Below the pieces are notes generated by a model, which saw nothing but the letters and a program-made list of their open reading frames with translations, ran no database searches and was not told where the DNA came from. From assembly GCF_900102915.1 (NCBI RefSeq), contig NZ_FNGG01000001.1, positions 1 through 64,000 on the forward strand: 64,000 nt of DNA, written 5' to 3'. Shown piece after piece: positions 17,505-26,599 of the stretch. Every line of letters begins with the position of its first letter. The first letter of the stretch is position 1. The DNA comes from Salinimicrobium catena. Its GTDB lineage: Bacteria > Bacteroidota > Bacteroidia > Flavobacteriales > Flavobacteriaceae. The translations under genes were made by a program, and so were the position numbers.

Positions 17505-17511
17505 TGCTATG

Positions 17512-20124
17512 CTATTTTATATACTTTTCCGCATTCTGAAGGGCTTCATTGATCCCTGCCGGATTCTTCCCGCCGGCGGTAGCGTAAAATGGCTGTCCGC
17601 CACCGCCACCCTGGATGAATTTTCCGAGTTCCTTGACGATCTTGCCGGCATGCAGGTCTTTTTCAGCTGCCAGTTCTTTTGAGATATAGCAGGAAAGCAG
17701 GGCCTTCCCGTTCTGTTCGGTTCCAAAAATTAGGAATAGATTGTCTGTTTCATCCCCTAACTGGAAAGACAGGTCTTTGATCCCGCCGGCATCCAGATCC
17801 ACCTTTTTTGCCAAAAAGTTCACTCCGTTGATCTCTTTGATCTCGTTCTTAAGGTCACCTTTCAGGTTCTTGGCCTTATCCTTCAGCAGGGCTTCTACCT
17901 GTTTCTTAAGTTCGGTATTCTCGTCCTGCAGGTTCATTACCGCTTTTACCGGGTCCTTCGGGTTTTTCAGCACCGCCCTGATCTCGCTGTACACTTCGGT
18001 CTGGGAAACGAAATAATCTTTGGCCGCTTCCGAAGTAATGGCTTCGATTCGGCGTATACCTGAAGCTACAGCACCTTCGGAAATGATCTTAAAATGCCAG
18101 ATGTCGGCTGTGTTACCAACGTGAGTTCCGCCACAAAGTTCAATGGAATCTCCAAACCGGATCGCGCGAACTTTGTCTCCGTATTTTTCACCAAAAAGAG
18201 CAATAGCCCCGTCATTAATGGCTTCCTCGTAGGTCATCTCCCGATTTTCAACCAGGGGCAATTTATGGGCGATGCGGGTATTCACGAAATCCTCTATCTC
18301 TTGGATCTCTTCCGCAGTCACTTTGCTGAAATGGGAAAAATCGAAACGCAGGTAATCGCTCTGCACCATGGATCCTTTTTGCTCCACATGCGTTCCCAGC
18401 ACATTTCTCAATGCCTGGTGCAGCAGGTGGGTGGCCGAATGGTTAGCCGCGGTTCGCGCTCTTCTTGCCGCGTTCACCACCGCTTTAAATGTTCCCGAAA
18501 GGTCCTGCGGAAGGTCTTTTGAAAGGTGAATGATCAGGTTATTTTCCTTCCGGGTGTCGGTAATGTAGATCACTTCACCTGATTCGCTTTCCAGCACCCC
18601 TTTATCCCCTACCTGTCCCCCGCCTTCGGGATAAAAAGGAGTTTTATCAAAGACCAGCTGGTACAGCTCGCCTTCTTTCTTTGATTTTACTTTTCGGTAA
18701 CGCAAGATCTTCACCTCAGCCTCAAGCGTGTCATAGCCCACGAAACCTTCGGTCTCCCCGGCATTGACTTCCTGCCAGTCTCCGGAGATCACTTTTGAAG
18801 CACTTCTGGAACGGTCTTTCTGCTTCTGCAGTTCTTCTTCAAATTCTTTCTGGTCAAGAGAATATCCTTTTTCACCAAGGATCAAAGCTGTAAGATCTAT
18901 AGGAAACCCAAAGGTATCGTACAGTTCAAAAGCCTTTTTTCCCGATACTTTTTTATCGGGAGTTTCCTGCATGATCTGGTCCAGCAGGATGAGCCCCTGG
19001 TCAAGGGTGCGTAAAAAGGAATTTTCTTCCTCTCTTATCACATTTTCGCAAAGGTTCTGCTGGGCACGCAGCTCGGGGAAAGCTTCGCCCATTTGTTTGC
19101 TCAGCGTATCCACCAGCTTGTAAACAAAGGCTTCTTTTTGGTTCAAAAATGTGAACCCATATCTGATCGCTCTTCTCAGGATCCTGCGGATCACATAACC
19201 GGCACCGGTACTTCCCGGCAGCTGCCCGTCGGCAATGGCGAAGGCCACGGCACGCACGTGGTCGGCGATCACGCGGATGGCGATATCAGTCTCTTCATTT
19301 TTTCCGTATGTGGAACCGGTGATCTTCTCGATCTCCTTGATCAGCGGAGTAAAAACATCTGTATCGTAATTGGATTTTACTCCCTGCAACACCATACACA
19401 GGCGCTCAAAGCCCATTCCCGTATCCACATGCTGCGCCGGCAGTTTTTCCAGGGAACCATCAGCTTTTCTGTTGAACTGGATGAATACCAGGTTCCAGAT
19501 CTCCACTACTAATGGGTGGTCCTGGTTCACCAGCTCCCTTCCGGGGATCTTCGCTTTTTCCTCTTCCGATCTCAGGTCCACGTGGATTTCCGAAGAAGGT
19601 CCGCACGGCCCCTGGTCTCCCATTTCCCAGAAGTTGTCTTTTTTATTCCCAAAGATGATTCGATCCTCAGGTACGATCTTTTTCCAAAGTTCCAGTGCCT
19701 CGCCGTCAACAGGAATCTCTTCTTCCTCGTTCCCTTCAAAAACAGACACGTAAAGAATTTCTTTATCGATCTTATAGACTTCGGTCAATAATTCCCAAGC
19801 CCACTCAATAGCTTCTTTCTTGAAGTAATCTCCAAAACTCCAGTTGCCCAGCATCTCGAACATGGTGTGGTGATAGGTATCTTTCCCCACCTCTTCCAGG
19901 TCATTGTGCTTCCCGCTTACCCGCAGGCATTTCTGGGTATCGGTAACCCGCGAATTTACAGGGGTCCCATTTCCTAAAAAGAACTCCTTGAACTGGTTCA
20001 TCCCCGCGTTAGTGAACATCAGCGTGGGATCATCTTTGATCACCATGGGCGCCGAGGGAACGATGCTGTGGTTTTTGGATTTAAAGAATTCTAAAAAATG
20101 CTTGCGAATATCCTGGGATCTCAT
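17512..20124 (-). CDS. alaS: Alanyl-tRNA synthetase
   Basis: An 870-residue class-II synthetase that charges tRNA-Ala. The catalytic domain opens with [20 protein letters not shown] and [19 protein letters not shown] (motif 1 region) and includes the [17 protein letters not shown] block. The editing domain carries HSATHLLH and CGGTHV, the metal-binding His/Cys set that clears Ser- and Gly-tRNA-Ala. The C-terminal oligomerisation/C-Ala domain ends with [16 protein letters not shown]. The length is normal. The gene diverges from the M23 operon by 135 bases. Confidence 0.98.
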   Translation of the reverse strand: MRSQDIRKHFLEFFKSKNHSIVPSAPMVIKDDPTLMFTNAGMNQFKEFFLGNGTPVNSRVTDTQKCLRVSGKHNDLEEVGKDTYHHTMFEMLGNWSFGDYFKKEAIEWAWELLTEVYKIDKEILYVSVFEGNEEEEIPVDGEALELWKKIVPEDRIIFGNKKDNFWEMGDQGPCGPSSEIHVDLRSEEEKAKIPGRELVNQDHPLVVEIWNLVFIQFNRKADGSLEKLPAQHVDTGMGFERLCMVLQGVKSNYDTDVFTPLIKEIEKITGSTYGKNEETDIAIRVIADHVRAVAFAIADGQLPGSTGAGYVIRRILRRAIRYGFTFLNQKEAFVYKLVDTLSKQMGEAFPELRAQQNLCENVIREEENSFLRTLDQGLILLDQIMQETPDKKVSGKKAFELYDTFGFPIDLTALILGEKGYSLDQKEFEEELQKQKDRSRSASKVISGDWQEVNAGETEGFVGYDTLEAEVKILRYRKVKSKKEGELYQLVFDKTPFYPEGGGQVGDKGVLESESGEVIYITDTRKENNLIIHLSKDLPQDLSGTFKAVVNAARRARTAANHSATHLLHQALRNVLGTHVEQKGSMVQSDYLRFDFSHFSKVTAEEIQEIEDFVNTRIAHKLPLVENREMTYEEAINDGAIALFGEKYGDKVRAIRFGDSIELCGGTHVGNTADIWHFKIISEGAVASGIRRIEAITSEAAKDYFVSQTEVYSEIRAVLKNPKDPVKAVMNLQDENTELKKQVEALLKDKAKNLKGDLKNEIKEINGVNFLAKKVDLDAGGIKDLSFQLGDETDNLFLIFGTEQNGKALLSCYISKELAAEKDLHAGKIVKELGKFIQGGGGGQPFYATAGGKNPAGINEALQNAEKYIK

Positions 20125-20259
20125 GTAGGAATAATGTTTTCAGTATTTATTAAATTATGCGGGAGAAAAAACAATTTCTATATTTGTTCGTTTCTCAACC
20201 TTATTGTTGCACTGTTTTTGCAACATGCACAGTAACGCAAAAATAGCATAATTTAACTT

Positions 20260-21237
20260 ATGTCGAAGGTTAAATATTATTACGACAGTGAGACGCTTTC
20301 CTATAAAAAAATAGAGCGAAGGAAGGGCCGGCAATTGGGAATTGTCTTTTTGAGTATTGCAGGAGCATTCCTTGCCGGATTCATTCTTTTGGTCATCTAC
20401 CTCAACATTCCGCAACTTGAAACTCCCAAGGAAAAAGCCCTGAGACGGGAGCTGGAAAACATGAAACTTCAGTACGGGCTGTTAAACCGAAAAATGAACC
20501 AGGTGCAGGAAGTACTGGCCAATGTTGAAGACCGTGACAATAACATCTACCGACTTTACTTTGAGGCCAATCCTATTCCTGAAGAGCAGCGACTGGCTGG
20601 TTTCGGCGGGATCAACAGGTACAAGGACCTGGAAGGTTTTGACAATTCAAAACTGATCATTGAAAGCCATAAAAAACTGGATATCCTCACCAAACGCCTG
20701 GTAGTGCAGTCGCGCTCCCTTGACGAGATCGTGAGCCTGGCCGAGGATAAGCAGGCTTTACTGGCTTCTATCCCCGCCATTATGCCTGTAAAGAACGAAC
20801 ATCTCAAACGCATGGCCTCAGGTTATGGCTGGCGAACCGACCCTTTTACCAAGGTGAGAAAATTCCACTACGGAATGGACTTTTCGGCCCCCCGAGGTAC
20901 TCCTGTTTATGCATCGGGAGACGGTGTGGTACGCAGGGCCGATAATCGCTCCAGCGGCTACGGAAGACATATTCGCATTGATCATGGATTTGGTTACACC
21001 AGCCTCTATGCCCATCTTTACAAGTACAATGTGAGGGCAGGACAAAAGGTAAAGCGCGGAGACCTTATTGGGTTTGTAGGAAGTACTGGCCGTTCACAGG
21101 GACCTCACTTACATTATGAGATCTTCAAGGATGATGACAGGATCAATCCGCTTAACTTTTACTACGGACATTTATCGCCCGCAGAGTATGACGAGATCCT
21201 GCAGCAGGCGCAACAAGAAAACCAATCCCTGGATTAA
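20260..21237 (+). CDS. M23-family peptidoglycan endopeptidase
   Basis: A 325-residue membrane-anchored LytM-type peptidase. There is a cytoplasmic N-terminus, a membrane segment at about residues 27-50 (LGIVFLSIAGAFLAGFILLV), a coiled-coil region (about 55-160) and an M23 domain from about 185. The zinc ligands are in HYGMDFSAPRGTPV (H and D) and GPHLHYEIF (HxH). It would cut peptide cross-bridges, or activate other hydrolases if inactive; all ligands are present. It heads a five-gene operon: its TAA overlaps the MerR ATG (TAATG). A TATATTTG box at 20179-20186 suits a -7 element. Confidence 0.94.
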   Translation: MSKVKYYYDSETLSYKKIERRKGRQLGIVFLSIAGAFLAGFILLVIYLNIPQLETPKEKALRRELENMKLQYGLLNRKMNQVQEVLANVEDRDNNIYRLYFEANPIPEEQRLAGFGGINRYKDLEGFDNSKLIIESHKKLDILTKRLVVQSRSLDEIVSLAEDKQALLASIPAIMPVKNEHLKRMASGYGWRTDPFTKVRKFHYGMDFSAPRGTPVYASGDGVVRRADNRSSGYGRHIRIDHGFGYTSLYAHLYKYNVRAGQKVKRGDLIGFVGSTGRSQGPHLHYEIFKDDDRINPLNFYYGHLSPAEYDEILQQAQQENQSLD

Positions 21238-21566
21238 TGCACGTAGACCTACCCGAAAAACTGTATTACAGCATTGGCGAAGTGGCCGATGCCTTTGGAG
21301 TGAACACATCCCTAATTCGATTTTGGGAAAAGGAGTTTGATGTGATCAAGCCGAAGAAGAATGCCAAGGGCAACCGCAAGTTCACCAAAGAAGACATAAG
21401 GAACCTGGAGTTGATCTACCACCTGGTCAAAGAACGAGGTTTTACACTGGAAGGCGCAAAGATCCACTTAAAGGAAGAAAGACAAAAAACATTATCTAAC
21501 TTTGAAATAATCAGAAAGTTAGAGAACATAAAATCAACTTTAATAAAACTAAAAAACCAACTGTAA
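21237..21566 (+). CDS. MerR-family transcriptional regulator
   Basis: A 109-residue MerR-type protein. The winged helix-turn-helix opens with YYSIGEVADAFGVNTSLIRF and WEKEFDVIKPKKN, and it ends with a short helical dimerisation part (EIIRKLENIKSTLIKLKNQL). No C-terminal metal- or drug-binding domain is present, so it is a minimal MerR like those that pair with cell-envelope operons in Flavobacteriia. It overlaps the M23 gene by one base and stops one base before the lemA-like gene. It may regulate its own operon (inference from position). Confidence 0.93.
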   Translation: MHVDLPEKLYYSIGEVADAFGVNTSLIRFWEKEFDVIKPKKNAKGNRKFTKEDIRNLELIYHLVKERGFTLEGAKIHLKEERQKTLSNFEIIRKLENIKSTLIKLKNQL

Positions 21567-21567
21567 C

Positions 21568-22164
21568 ATGAAAAAATGGCTCGTACCCGTATTGATAATC
21601 GGTGCAATCGTTCTGGGAATCTATTTACTTTTTGCGGGGAAATATAATAACGCAGTAGACAAGCAGGAACAGGCTCGCAAGACCTGGGCCGATGTGGAAA
21701 GCTCTTACCAGCGCAGGAATGACCTCATCCCCAGCCTGGTGAACACCGTTAGAGGAGCTGCCGACTTTGAACGCAGCACTATAACCGAAGTTATCGAAGC
21801 CCGCTCAAAGGCTACCTCGATCAACGTCGATGCCGAAAACATGAGCGAAGCTCAAATGCAGCAGTTCCAGCAGGCGCAAAGTCAGGTCTCTTCTGCCCTA
21901 TCGCGCTTACTGGTTACGGTTGAACGTTATCCGGAACTGAAGGCTACACAAAACTTTCAGCAGCTACAGTCTCAGCTGGAAGGCACAGAGAACCGCATAA
22001 ACGTGGCAAGAAACCGCTACAATGAATCGGTTACCGAGTACAACAGATACATAAGGCAATTTCCTAACAATATCATTGTAGGCATGTATGGTTTTGACAG
22101 GATGCCTGTTTACGAAGCCGATGCAGGGGCAGAAACCGCCCCCGAAGTGGAATTTGAATTTTAA
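21568..22164 (+). CDS. lemA: LemA family protein
   Basis: A 198-residue LemA protein. It has one N-terminal membrane segment (residues 3-24, KWLVPVLIIGAIVLGIYLLF), then a helical bundle. The hallmark blocks are KYNNAVDKQEQARKTWADVE, SYQRRNDLIPSLVNTVRGAA and ENRINVARNRYNESVTEYN. The C-terminal PNNIIVGMYGFDR leads to a short acidic tail. LemA's biochemical role is unknown. In many bacteria it is encoded next to TPM-domain proteins, as here. Confidence 0.95.
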   Translation: MKKWLVPVLIIGAIVLGIYLLFAGKYNNAVDKQEQARKTWADVESSYQRRNDLIPSLVNTVRGAADFERSTITEVIEARSKATSINVDAENMSEAQMQQFQQAQSQVSSALSRLLVTVERYPELKATQNFQQLQSQLEGTENRINVARNRYNESVTEYNRYIRQFPNNIIVGMYGFDRMPVYEADAGAETAPEVEFEF

Positions 22165-22175
22165 AACCTTGAAAA

Positions 22176-22613
22176 ATGGCTAAAATTGAGGAGTTCCTGA
22201 CCCAGCAGGAGGAAGAAGAAGTGGTAGAAGCCATAAGACAGGCCGAGAAGAAAACGTCGGGAGAGATCCGGGTGCATATCGAAAAGTCCAGCAAAGGTGA
22301 CATCTGGAAACGTGCCATGGAGGTTTTCCACCTCTTAAAGATGGACAACACCAAGCAGGATAACGGTGTGCTCATCTATGTGGCCATAGACGACCGCAAT
22401 TTCGTGATCTACGGTGACAAGGGGATCAATGACGTGGTACCGCCCGATTTCTGGGAAAGCACCAAAGACGAGATCGTCGCCGAATTCAAAAAAGGCAACT
22501 TTAAACAAGGCTTGATCAACGGAATTACCCGGGCCGGACATGAACTCCAAGTTCATTTCCCCTGGGATGAAGGCACTGATGAAAACCAACTTTCGGATAA
22601 AATATCCAGATAA
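22176..22613 (+). CDS. TPM domain protein without signal peptide
   Basis: A 145-residue TPM (TLP18.3/Psb32/MOLO-1) domain protein. It opens with EEFLTQQEEEEVVEAIRQAE and KKTSGEIRVHIEKSS. It has NGVLIYVAIDDRNFVIYGDK and a C-terminal helix with a GHELQVHFPWDE end. No signal peptide or membrane segment is visible, so it may stay in the cytoplasm or be held by a partner. The family includes acid-phosphatase-like proteins, but no activity is proven for this type. It is directly followed by a second TPM gene (TAA then ATG, no gap). Confidence 0.92.
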   Translation: MAKIEEFLTQQEEEEVVEAIRQAEKKTSGEIRVHIEKSSKGDIWKRAMEVFHLLKMDNTKQDNGVLIYVAIDDRNFVIYGDKGINDVVPPDFWESTKDEIVAEFKKGNFKQGLINGITRAGHELQVHFPWDEGTDENQLSDKISR

Positions 22614-23411
22614 ATGAAAAATTTCAAACGGAATTTCACCTTATTGCTCCTCTTGTGCTGTGTAGTTTTCACAGCAACGGCACAGCGTGACATTCCGCCC
22701 AAACCCTCAGAGGAAACCAGTGTATATGATGAGGCTGACGTATTGAGCACTTCTGAAGAAAGAAGCCTCGAACAGAAGCTGATCAACTACGCCGATACCA
22801 CTTCCACCCAGATCGTGATCGCGACCATTGAATCCCTGCAGGGAGAATACATTGGCACCTATTCTGCGGAATGGGCTCATGAATGGGGAATCGGTCAGGC
22901 CGATGAAGACAACGGAATTTTGATCTTGCTGGCCGAACAGGAACGAAAGATCTGGATCTCCACAGGATACGGAATCGAAGGCACGCTTACCGATGCCCTC
23001 TCCAAGCAGATCGTTGAAAATATCATTTTACCCGAATTCCGAAGAGGCAGCTACTACGGCGGACTCGATGCCGGTACCACTGCGATCTTTGAAGTCATGG
23101 CCGGAACTTATGAGGGCACTCCGCAAGCCAGGAACGGCGGCGGAGCAACTCCAAGATTTATTATACTCGCAATCATCTTCATCTTTTTCATGATCGTACT
23201 GAGTCAGCGCAACAAGCGTGGCGGTGGCAGGAACGGCGGCCACAGAAGAGGCGGTGGTTTGCTGGACATCCTTGTTCTCAGCAGCCTGGGCCGTGGCGGT
23301 TTTGGCGGCGGAAGCTTTGGCGGTGGCGGAGGCTTCGGCGGCGGAGGCGGCTTTGGTGGCGGTTTCGGCGGCGGAGGCTTTGGTGGAGGCGGCGCCGGAG
23401 GAGGCTGGTAG
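22614..23411 (+). CDS. Secreted TPM domain protein with Gly-rich tail
   Basis: A 265-residue YgcG-like protein. There is a signal peptide (about residues 1-23, ending TATAQ), then a TPM domain (EETSVYDEADVLSTSEERSL opening, STQIVIATIESLQGEYIGTY, DNGILILLAEQERKIWISTG). A membrane segment follows at about 184-201 (FIILAIIFIFFMIVLS), and then a tail of about 60 residues made almost entirely of Gly with Phe, Arg and Ser. The Gly-rich tail after the membrane segment is typical of this family and probably cytoplasmic. It is the last gene of the M23-MerR-LemA-TPM-TPM operon. Confidence 0.92.
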   Translation: MKNFKRNFTLLLLLCCVVFTATAQRDIPPKPSEETSVYDEADVLSTSEERSLEQKLINYADTTSTQIVIATIESLQGEYIGTYSAEWAHEWGIGQADEDNGILILLAEQERKIWISTGYGIEGTLTDALSKQIVENIILPEFRRGSYYGGLDAGTTAIFEVMAGTYEGTPQARNGGGATPRFIILAIIFIFFMIVLSQRNKRGGGRNGGHRRGGGLLDILVLSSLGRGGFGGGSFGGGGGFGGGGGFGGGFGGGGFGGGGAGGGW

Positions 23412-23455
23412 TTTTAGAAGTTAGAGCTTAGAAGTTAGAATTCAGAAGTATTAAG
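23412..23455 (+). repeat. Word-like tandem repeat after the TPM operon (AGAAGTTAGA units)
   Basis: After the stop come TTTTAGAAGTTAGAGCTTAG and AAGTTAGAATTCAGAAG. The first 11 bases also occur after the GH3 gene (6736). Non-coding. Confidence 0.6.
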
Positions 23456-23463
23456 TATAAAAA

Positions 23464-23504
23464 AAGCCTCCCGAAAATGGCATTTTCGGGAGGCTTCTTT
23501 TTTA
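23464..23504. terminator. Bidirectional terminator between the TPM operon and der
   Basis: GCCTCCCGAAAATG and CATTTTCGGGAGGC form a 14-bp stem with a one-base loop, flanked by an A-run on the left and a T-run on the right. It serves both convergent transcripts. Confidence 0.93.
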
Positions 23505-23516
23505 TGTAACTCCTTA

Positions 23517-24821
23517 TTATTTCTTTCTGAAGTAGACTGAAACCGGAACTCCGGTGAAGTTGAATTCCTTCCGAAGCTTATTCTCTATAAAGCGTTTATA
23601 CGGATCTTTTACGTACTGCGGCAAATTACAGAAGAAAGCGAACTGCGGCTGCGGCGTGGGCAGCTGGGTACAGAATTTTATCTTCACATACTTGCCTTTG
23701 TATGCCGGCGGCGGATAAGCCTCAATAATAGGCAGCATCACCTCGTTGAGTTCGCTTGTCTTGATCTTTTTGCTTCGGTTCTGATAAACCTCGACGGCCG
23801 TCTCGATGGCCTTATAGATCCTTTGTTTGGTAAGAACAGACATGAAAACGATAGGCACGTCTGTAAAAGGTTCCATTTCTCGTCTTATCTGCGCTTCATA
23901 CTCCTTCATGGTATTGGTTTCCTTATCAACCAAATCCCATTTGTTCACAAGAATCACGATACCTTTTCGGTTTCTTTGCGCCAGCCAGAAGATGTTCTGC
24001 ACCTGTCCGTCAAAGCCGCGGGTGGCATCCATCACGATCAAACACACATCGCAATGTTCGATGGCACGTACCGACCTCATGACAGAATAGAACTCCAGGT
24101 CTTCCTTCACCTTTGATTTTCTCCTTATCCCGGCCGTATCTACCAGGTTGAACTCAAATCCGAAGCGGTTGTAACGGGTATCTATGGAATCGCGGGTAGT
24201 ACCGGCAATATCGGTCACTATGTAGCGGTCTTCCCCTATGAGCGCATTGATAAAGGAGGATTTCCCTGCGTTAGGGCGTCCTACCACTGCAAAGCGCGGC
24301 AGTTCTGCCTCTTCTTCGCGGGTATCTTCGGGAAGGGCTTCCACAAGAGCATCAAGCAACTCCCCTGTTCCGCTCCCGTTGGTACTGGCAATGGGAAAAT
24401 ATTCCCCCAGGCCAAGAGAGTAAAATTCCACCGCATTTTCCAAACGTTTGGCATTATCAACTTTGTTTACGGCAAGAAAGACAGGTTTGTTGACCCTGCG
24501 CAGCAGGTTAGCTACATCCTCATCCATAGGAGTGACCCCTGTTTCCACGTCAACCATGAAGATAATCGCATCGGCTTCTTCAATAGCCAGTTCCACCTGC
24601 TTGTCGATCTCGGCTTCAAAGACATCTTCGCTCCCAATCACATATCCGCCGGTATCGATAACCGAAAATCCGCGGCCGTTCCAGTCGGTCTTGCCGTAGT
24701 GTCGGTCACGGGTCACCCCGCTCACCGAATCCACAATGGCTTCCCTTCTCTGGATCAACCGGTTGAAGAAAGTGGATTTCCCAACATTAGGCCGTCCTAC
24801 AATGGCTACAATACTGCTCAT
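23517..24821 (-). CDS. der: Ribosome-assembly GTPase Der (EngA)
   Basis: A 434-residue protein with two tandem GTPase domains and a C-terminal KH-like domain, needed for 50S subunit maturation. The first P-loop is GRPNVGKST, with DTGGYV as G3 and NKVD as G4. The second is GRPNAGKSS, with DTAGIRRKS and NKWDLVDK. The end [13 protein letters not shown] is normal. The start is at ATG 24821. A TAATTTTG box (rc of 24845-24852) stands about 23 bases upstream. Confidence 0.98.
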   Translation of the reverse strand: MSSIVAIVGRPNVGKSTFFNRLIQRREAIVDSVSGVTRDRHYGKTDWNGRGFSVIDTGGYVIGSEDVFEAEIDKQVELAIEEADAIIFMVDVETGVTPMDEDVANLLRRVNKPVFLAVNKVDNAKRLENAVEFYSLGLGEYFPIASTNGSGTGELLDALVEALPEDTREEEAELPRFAVVGRPNAGKSSFINALIGEDRYIVTDIAGTTRDSIDTRYNRFGFEFNLVDTAGIRRKSKVKEDLEFYSVMRSVRAIEHCDVCLIVMDATRGFDGQVQNIFWLAQRNRKGIVILVNKWDLVDKETNTMKEYEAQIRREMEPFTDVPIVFMSVLTKQRIYKAIETAVEVYQNRSKKIKTSELNEVMLPIIEAYPPPAYKGKYVKIKFCTQLPTPQPQFAFFCNLPQYVKDPYKRFIENKLRKEFNFTGVPVSVYFRKK

Positions 24822-24844
24822 AATTCATTTTTCTAAATAGGGTG

Positions 24845-24852
24845 CAAAATTA
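24845..24852 (-). promoter_or_regulatory. -7 promoter element (TAATTTTG) for der
   Basis: The minus strand reads TAATTTTG, matching TAnnTTTG. The -33 box is not clear. Confidence 0.5.
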
Positions 24853-24877
24853 CGAGTTTTTAATTGAGATATTAGTA

Positions 24878-24898
24878 TTGAGATGTGAGAATTGAGAT
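24878..24898 (+). repeat. Word-like intergenic repeat, exact 21-base match to 54353-54373
   Basis: A 21-base string (TTGAGATGTGAGAATTGAGA plus T) lies inside a GAGAT/TGAG-rich stretch at 24862-24900. It occurs identically after groEL, 29 kb away. The rest of the 262-base der-era spacer holds A-rich sequence and the 25049 repeat, with no gene. Confidence 0.75.
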
Positions 24899-25048
24899 TA
24901 TAGTTCTTATTTGAGTAAAATATTCAGTATTAGTGGATGGTGGACAGCGGACAGAAGGTCCTGAAAAATCAAAAATTCGCGGAGCGAAGATCAAGTATAA
25001 CGCTCAAGGAGAAAAGAACTGAAACTTCTTTAAAAGGCAACAGAACTC

Positions 25049-25076
25049 CAAAATTTTGAATTTTAAATCCTGAATT
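25049..25076 (+). repeat. Word-like intergenic repeat shared with 49188-49215
   Basis: A 28-base string starting CAAAATTTTGAATTTTAAAT is found again after miaB with a single base difference. Here it lies just after the era stop codon (3' side, minus-strand gene). Confidence 0.75.
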
Positions 25077-25083
25077 CGGGATT

Positions 25084-25968
25084 CTAATTGTCGTTGTACC
25101 CGAAACGCCTCAGCTGTCTGGCATCACTGCGCCAGTTCTTGTTCACCTTTACATAAAGTTCCAGATGAACCTGTTTTCCGAAGAAATTTTCGAGATCCTT
25201 ACGGGCTTCCACTCCCACTCTTTTAAGGGCGGCGCCTTTATGCCCAATGATGATACCCTTCTGGGTTTCCCGCTCCACCATGATCACGCTGCGCATGCGA
25301 ATGATATTTTCTTCCTCGAAGAATTCTTCAGTCTCGATCTCCACGCTGTACGGGATCTCTTTTTTGTAGTGCATAAGAATCTTTTCGCGGATGATCTCGT
25401 TGACGAAAAAGCGTTCAGGCTTATCTGTAAGCGTATCTTTTGGGTAAAAAGCAGGAGATTCGGGCAACAGCTCAACGATGCGGTTGAACACCTGCGGCAC
25501 GTTGAACCCTTCCAAAGCGGAAACCGGAAAGATCTCGGCGTTGGGCACTTTTTCCTTCCAAAGCTGTACCTGCTCTTCAAGCTGCTCCTGATTGGATTTA
25601 TCTATCTTATTCAGCAACAGCAGCACGGGAATTTCAGAATGAATGATCTTATTGAAGAAAGCCTCATCCTTTAATTCTTTCTCGCCGATCTCTACCATAT
25701 AAACCAGCACATCGGCATCTTCAAAAGCCGATTTCACAAAGTCCATCATTGACTCCTGCAGCTGGTATGCGGGTTTGATGATCCCGGGGGTGTCACTTAA
25801 AATGACCTGAAAATCATCCCCGTTCACTATCCCAAGAATGCGGTGGCGTGTGGTTTGCGCCTTGGAGGTGATGATACTTAGCTTCTCGCCCACAAACGCG
25901 TTCATGAGCGTGGACTTCCCCACGTTGGGATTTCCTATGATATTGACAAAACCAGCCTTGTGCGCCAT
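25084..25968 (-). CDS. era: GTPase Era
   Basis: A 294-residue Era protein, which binds 16S rRNA during 30S assembly. The GTPase motifs are GNPNVGKST (G1), SDTPGII (G3) and NKID (G4). The C-terminal KH domain contains GIIIGHKGAALKRVGVEARK, the RNA-binding GxxG loop. The length is normal. A TATCTTTG -7 box lies at 25983-25990 on the minus strand. Confidence 0.98.
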   Translation of the reverse strand: MAHKAGFVNIIGNPNVGKSTLMNAFVGEKLSIITSKAQTTRHRILGIVNGDDFQVILSDTPGIIKPAYQLQESMMDFVKSAFEDADVLVYMVEIGEKELKDEAFFNKIIHSEIPVLLLLNKIDKSNQEQLEEQVQLWKEKVPNAEIFPVSALEGFNVPQVFNRIVELLPESPAFYPKDTLTDKPERFFVNEIIREKILMHYKKEIPYSVEIETEEFFEEENIIRMRSVIMVERETQKGIIIGHKGAALKRVGVEARKDLENFFGKQVHLELYVKVNKNWRSDARQLRRFGYNDN

Positions 25969-25982
25969 AACTTAATTTTTTA

Positions 25983-25990
25983 CAAAGATA
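25983..25990 (-). promoter_or_regulatory. -7 promoter element (TATCTTTG) for era
   Basis: The minus strand reads TATCTTTG, a full TAnnTTTG match about 14 bases before the era ATG. A TTG about 21 bases further up could be the -33 box. Confidence 0.55.
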
Positions 25991-26034
25991 CCGGTTTTAT
26001 CGCCCCCCTCACAATGCGGAAAAAGATTGTTTGC

Positions 26035-26487
26035 TTACTGCTTCATTCCCCGGTCATACATTACGATGCTGCCGGCAACCGAAACATTAAGGCTGTAGGT
26101 TGATCTGAATTTCACCAGAAAATGCGCTTTTTCAATGGCTTTTTTGGAAAGTCCGTGATCTTCGGCGCCCAGCAGATACACGCAGCGCCTGGGGTGTTTG
26201 AACTCCTCAAGAGGCTCTGCTTCTTCGGTGAGTTCCACTCCCACCAGCATGGCGCCTTTTGGGAGGTGCGTATAAAAATCCTCAAAAGTCTCATAATGAA
26301 AATAAGGCATGGCGCCCACCGCCTTGTGCGTATCACAAGCCTGTTTCGCGTACCTGTTCCCTATCGTGAAGATAAAGCTGGCGCCCATGTTCTGGGCAGA
26401 ACGCCACAGCACTCCGAGGTTTTCTGGAGTTTTTCCATTCTGTATGCCAATTCCGAAGAATCCCTGTTTGAGGTTATCCACTTTCAT
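26035..26487 (-). CDS. SpoU/TrmH-family RNA 2'-O-methyltransferase
   Basis: A 150-residue SPOUT methyltransferase. Motif 1 is KTPENLGVLWRSAQNMGA (N..G...R.A), motif 2 is YLLGAEDHGLSKKAI, and motif 3 is STYSLNVSVAGSIVMYD. Together these form the knotted SAM site. It is close to the short TrmL/TrmH type without an N-terminal substrate domain; the target RNA is unknown. I chose ATG at 26487; a TTG nine bases upstream overlaps the promoter. The TATTTTTG box ends six bases before the ATG, so the mRNA has little or no leader. Confidence 0.93.
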   Translation of the reverse strand: MKVDNLKQGFFGIGIQNGKTPENLGVLWRSAQNMGASFIFTIGNRYAKQACDTHKAVGAMPYFHYETFEDFYTHLPKGAMLVGVELTEEAEPLEEFKHPRRCVYLLGAEDHGLSKKAIEKAHFLVKFRSTYSLNVSVAGSIVMYDRGMKQ

Positions 26488-26493
26488 AGGGGG

Positions 26494-26501
26494 CAAAAAT
26501 A
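26494..26501 (-). promoter_or_regulatory. -7 promoter element (TATTTTTG) for the SpoU gene
   Basis: The minus strand reads TATTTTTG and ends six bases before the ATG at 26487. Confidence 0.5.
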
Positions 26502-26599
26502 CGGATTTTTAGAGCCTTTCCAATTCAGAAAAAATTAAGAATGACAAAAGTCATTTCAGAAAAGCGAATAAGAGAATATCTTTAAGAAGATTCCCGACC

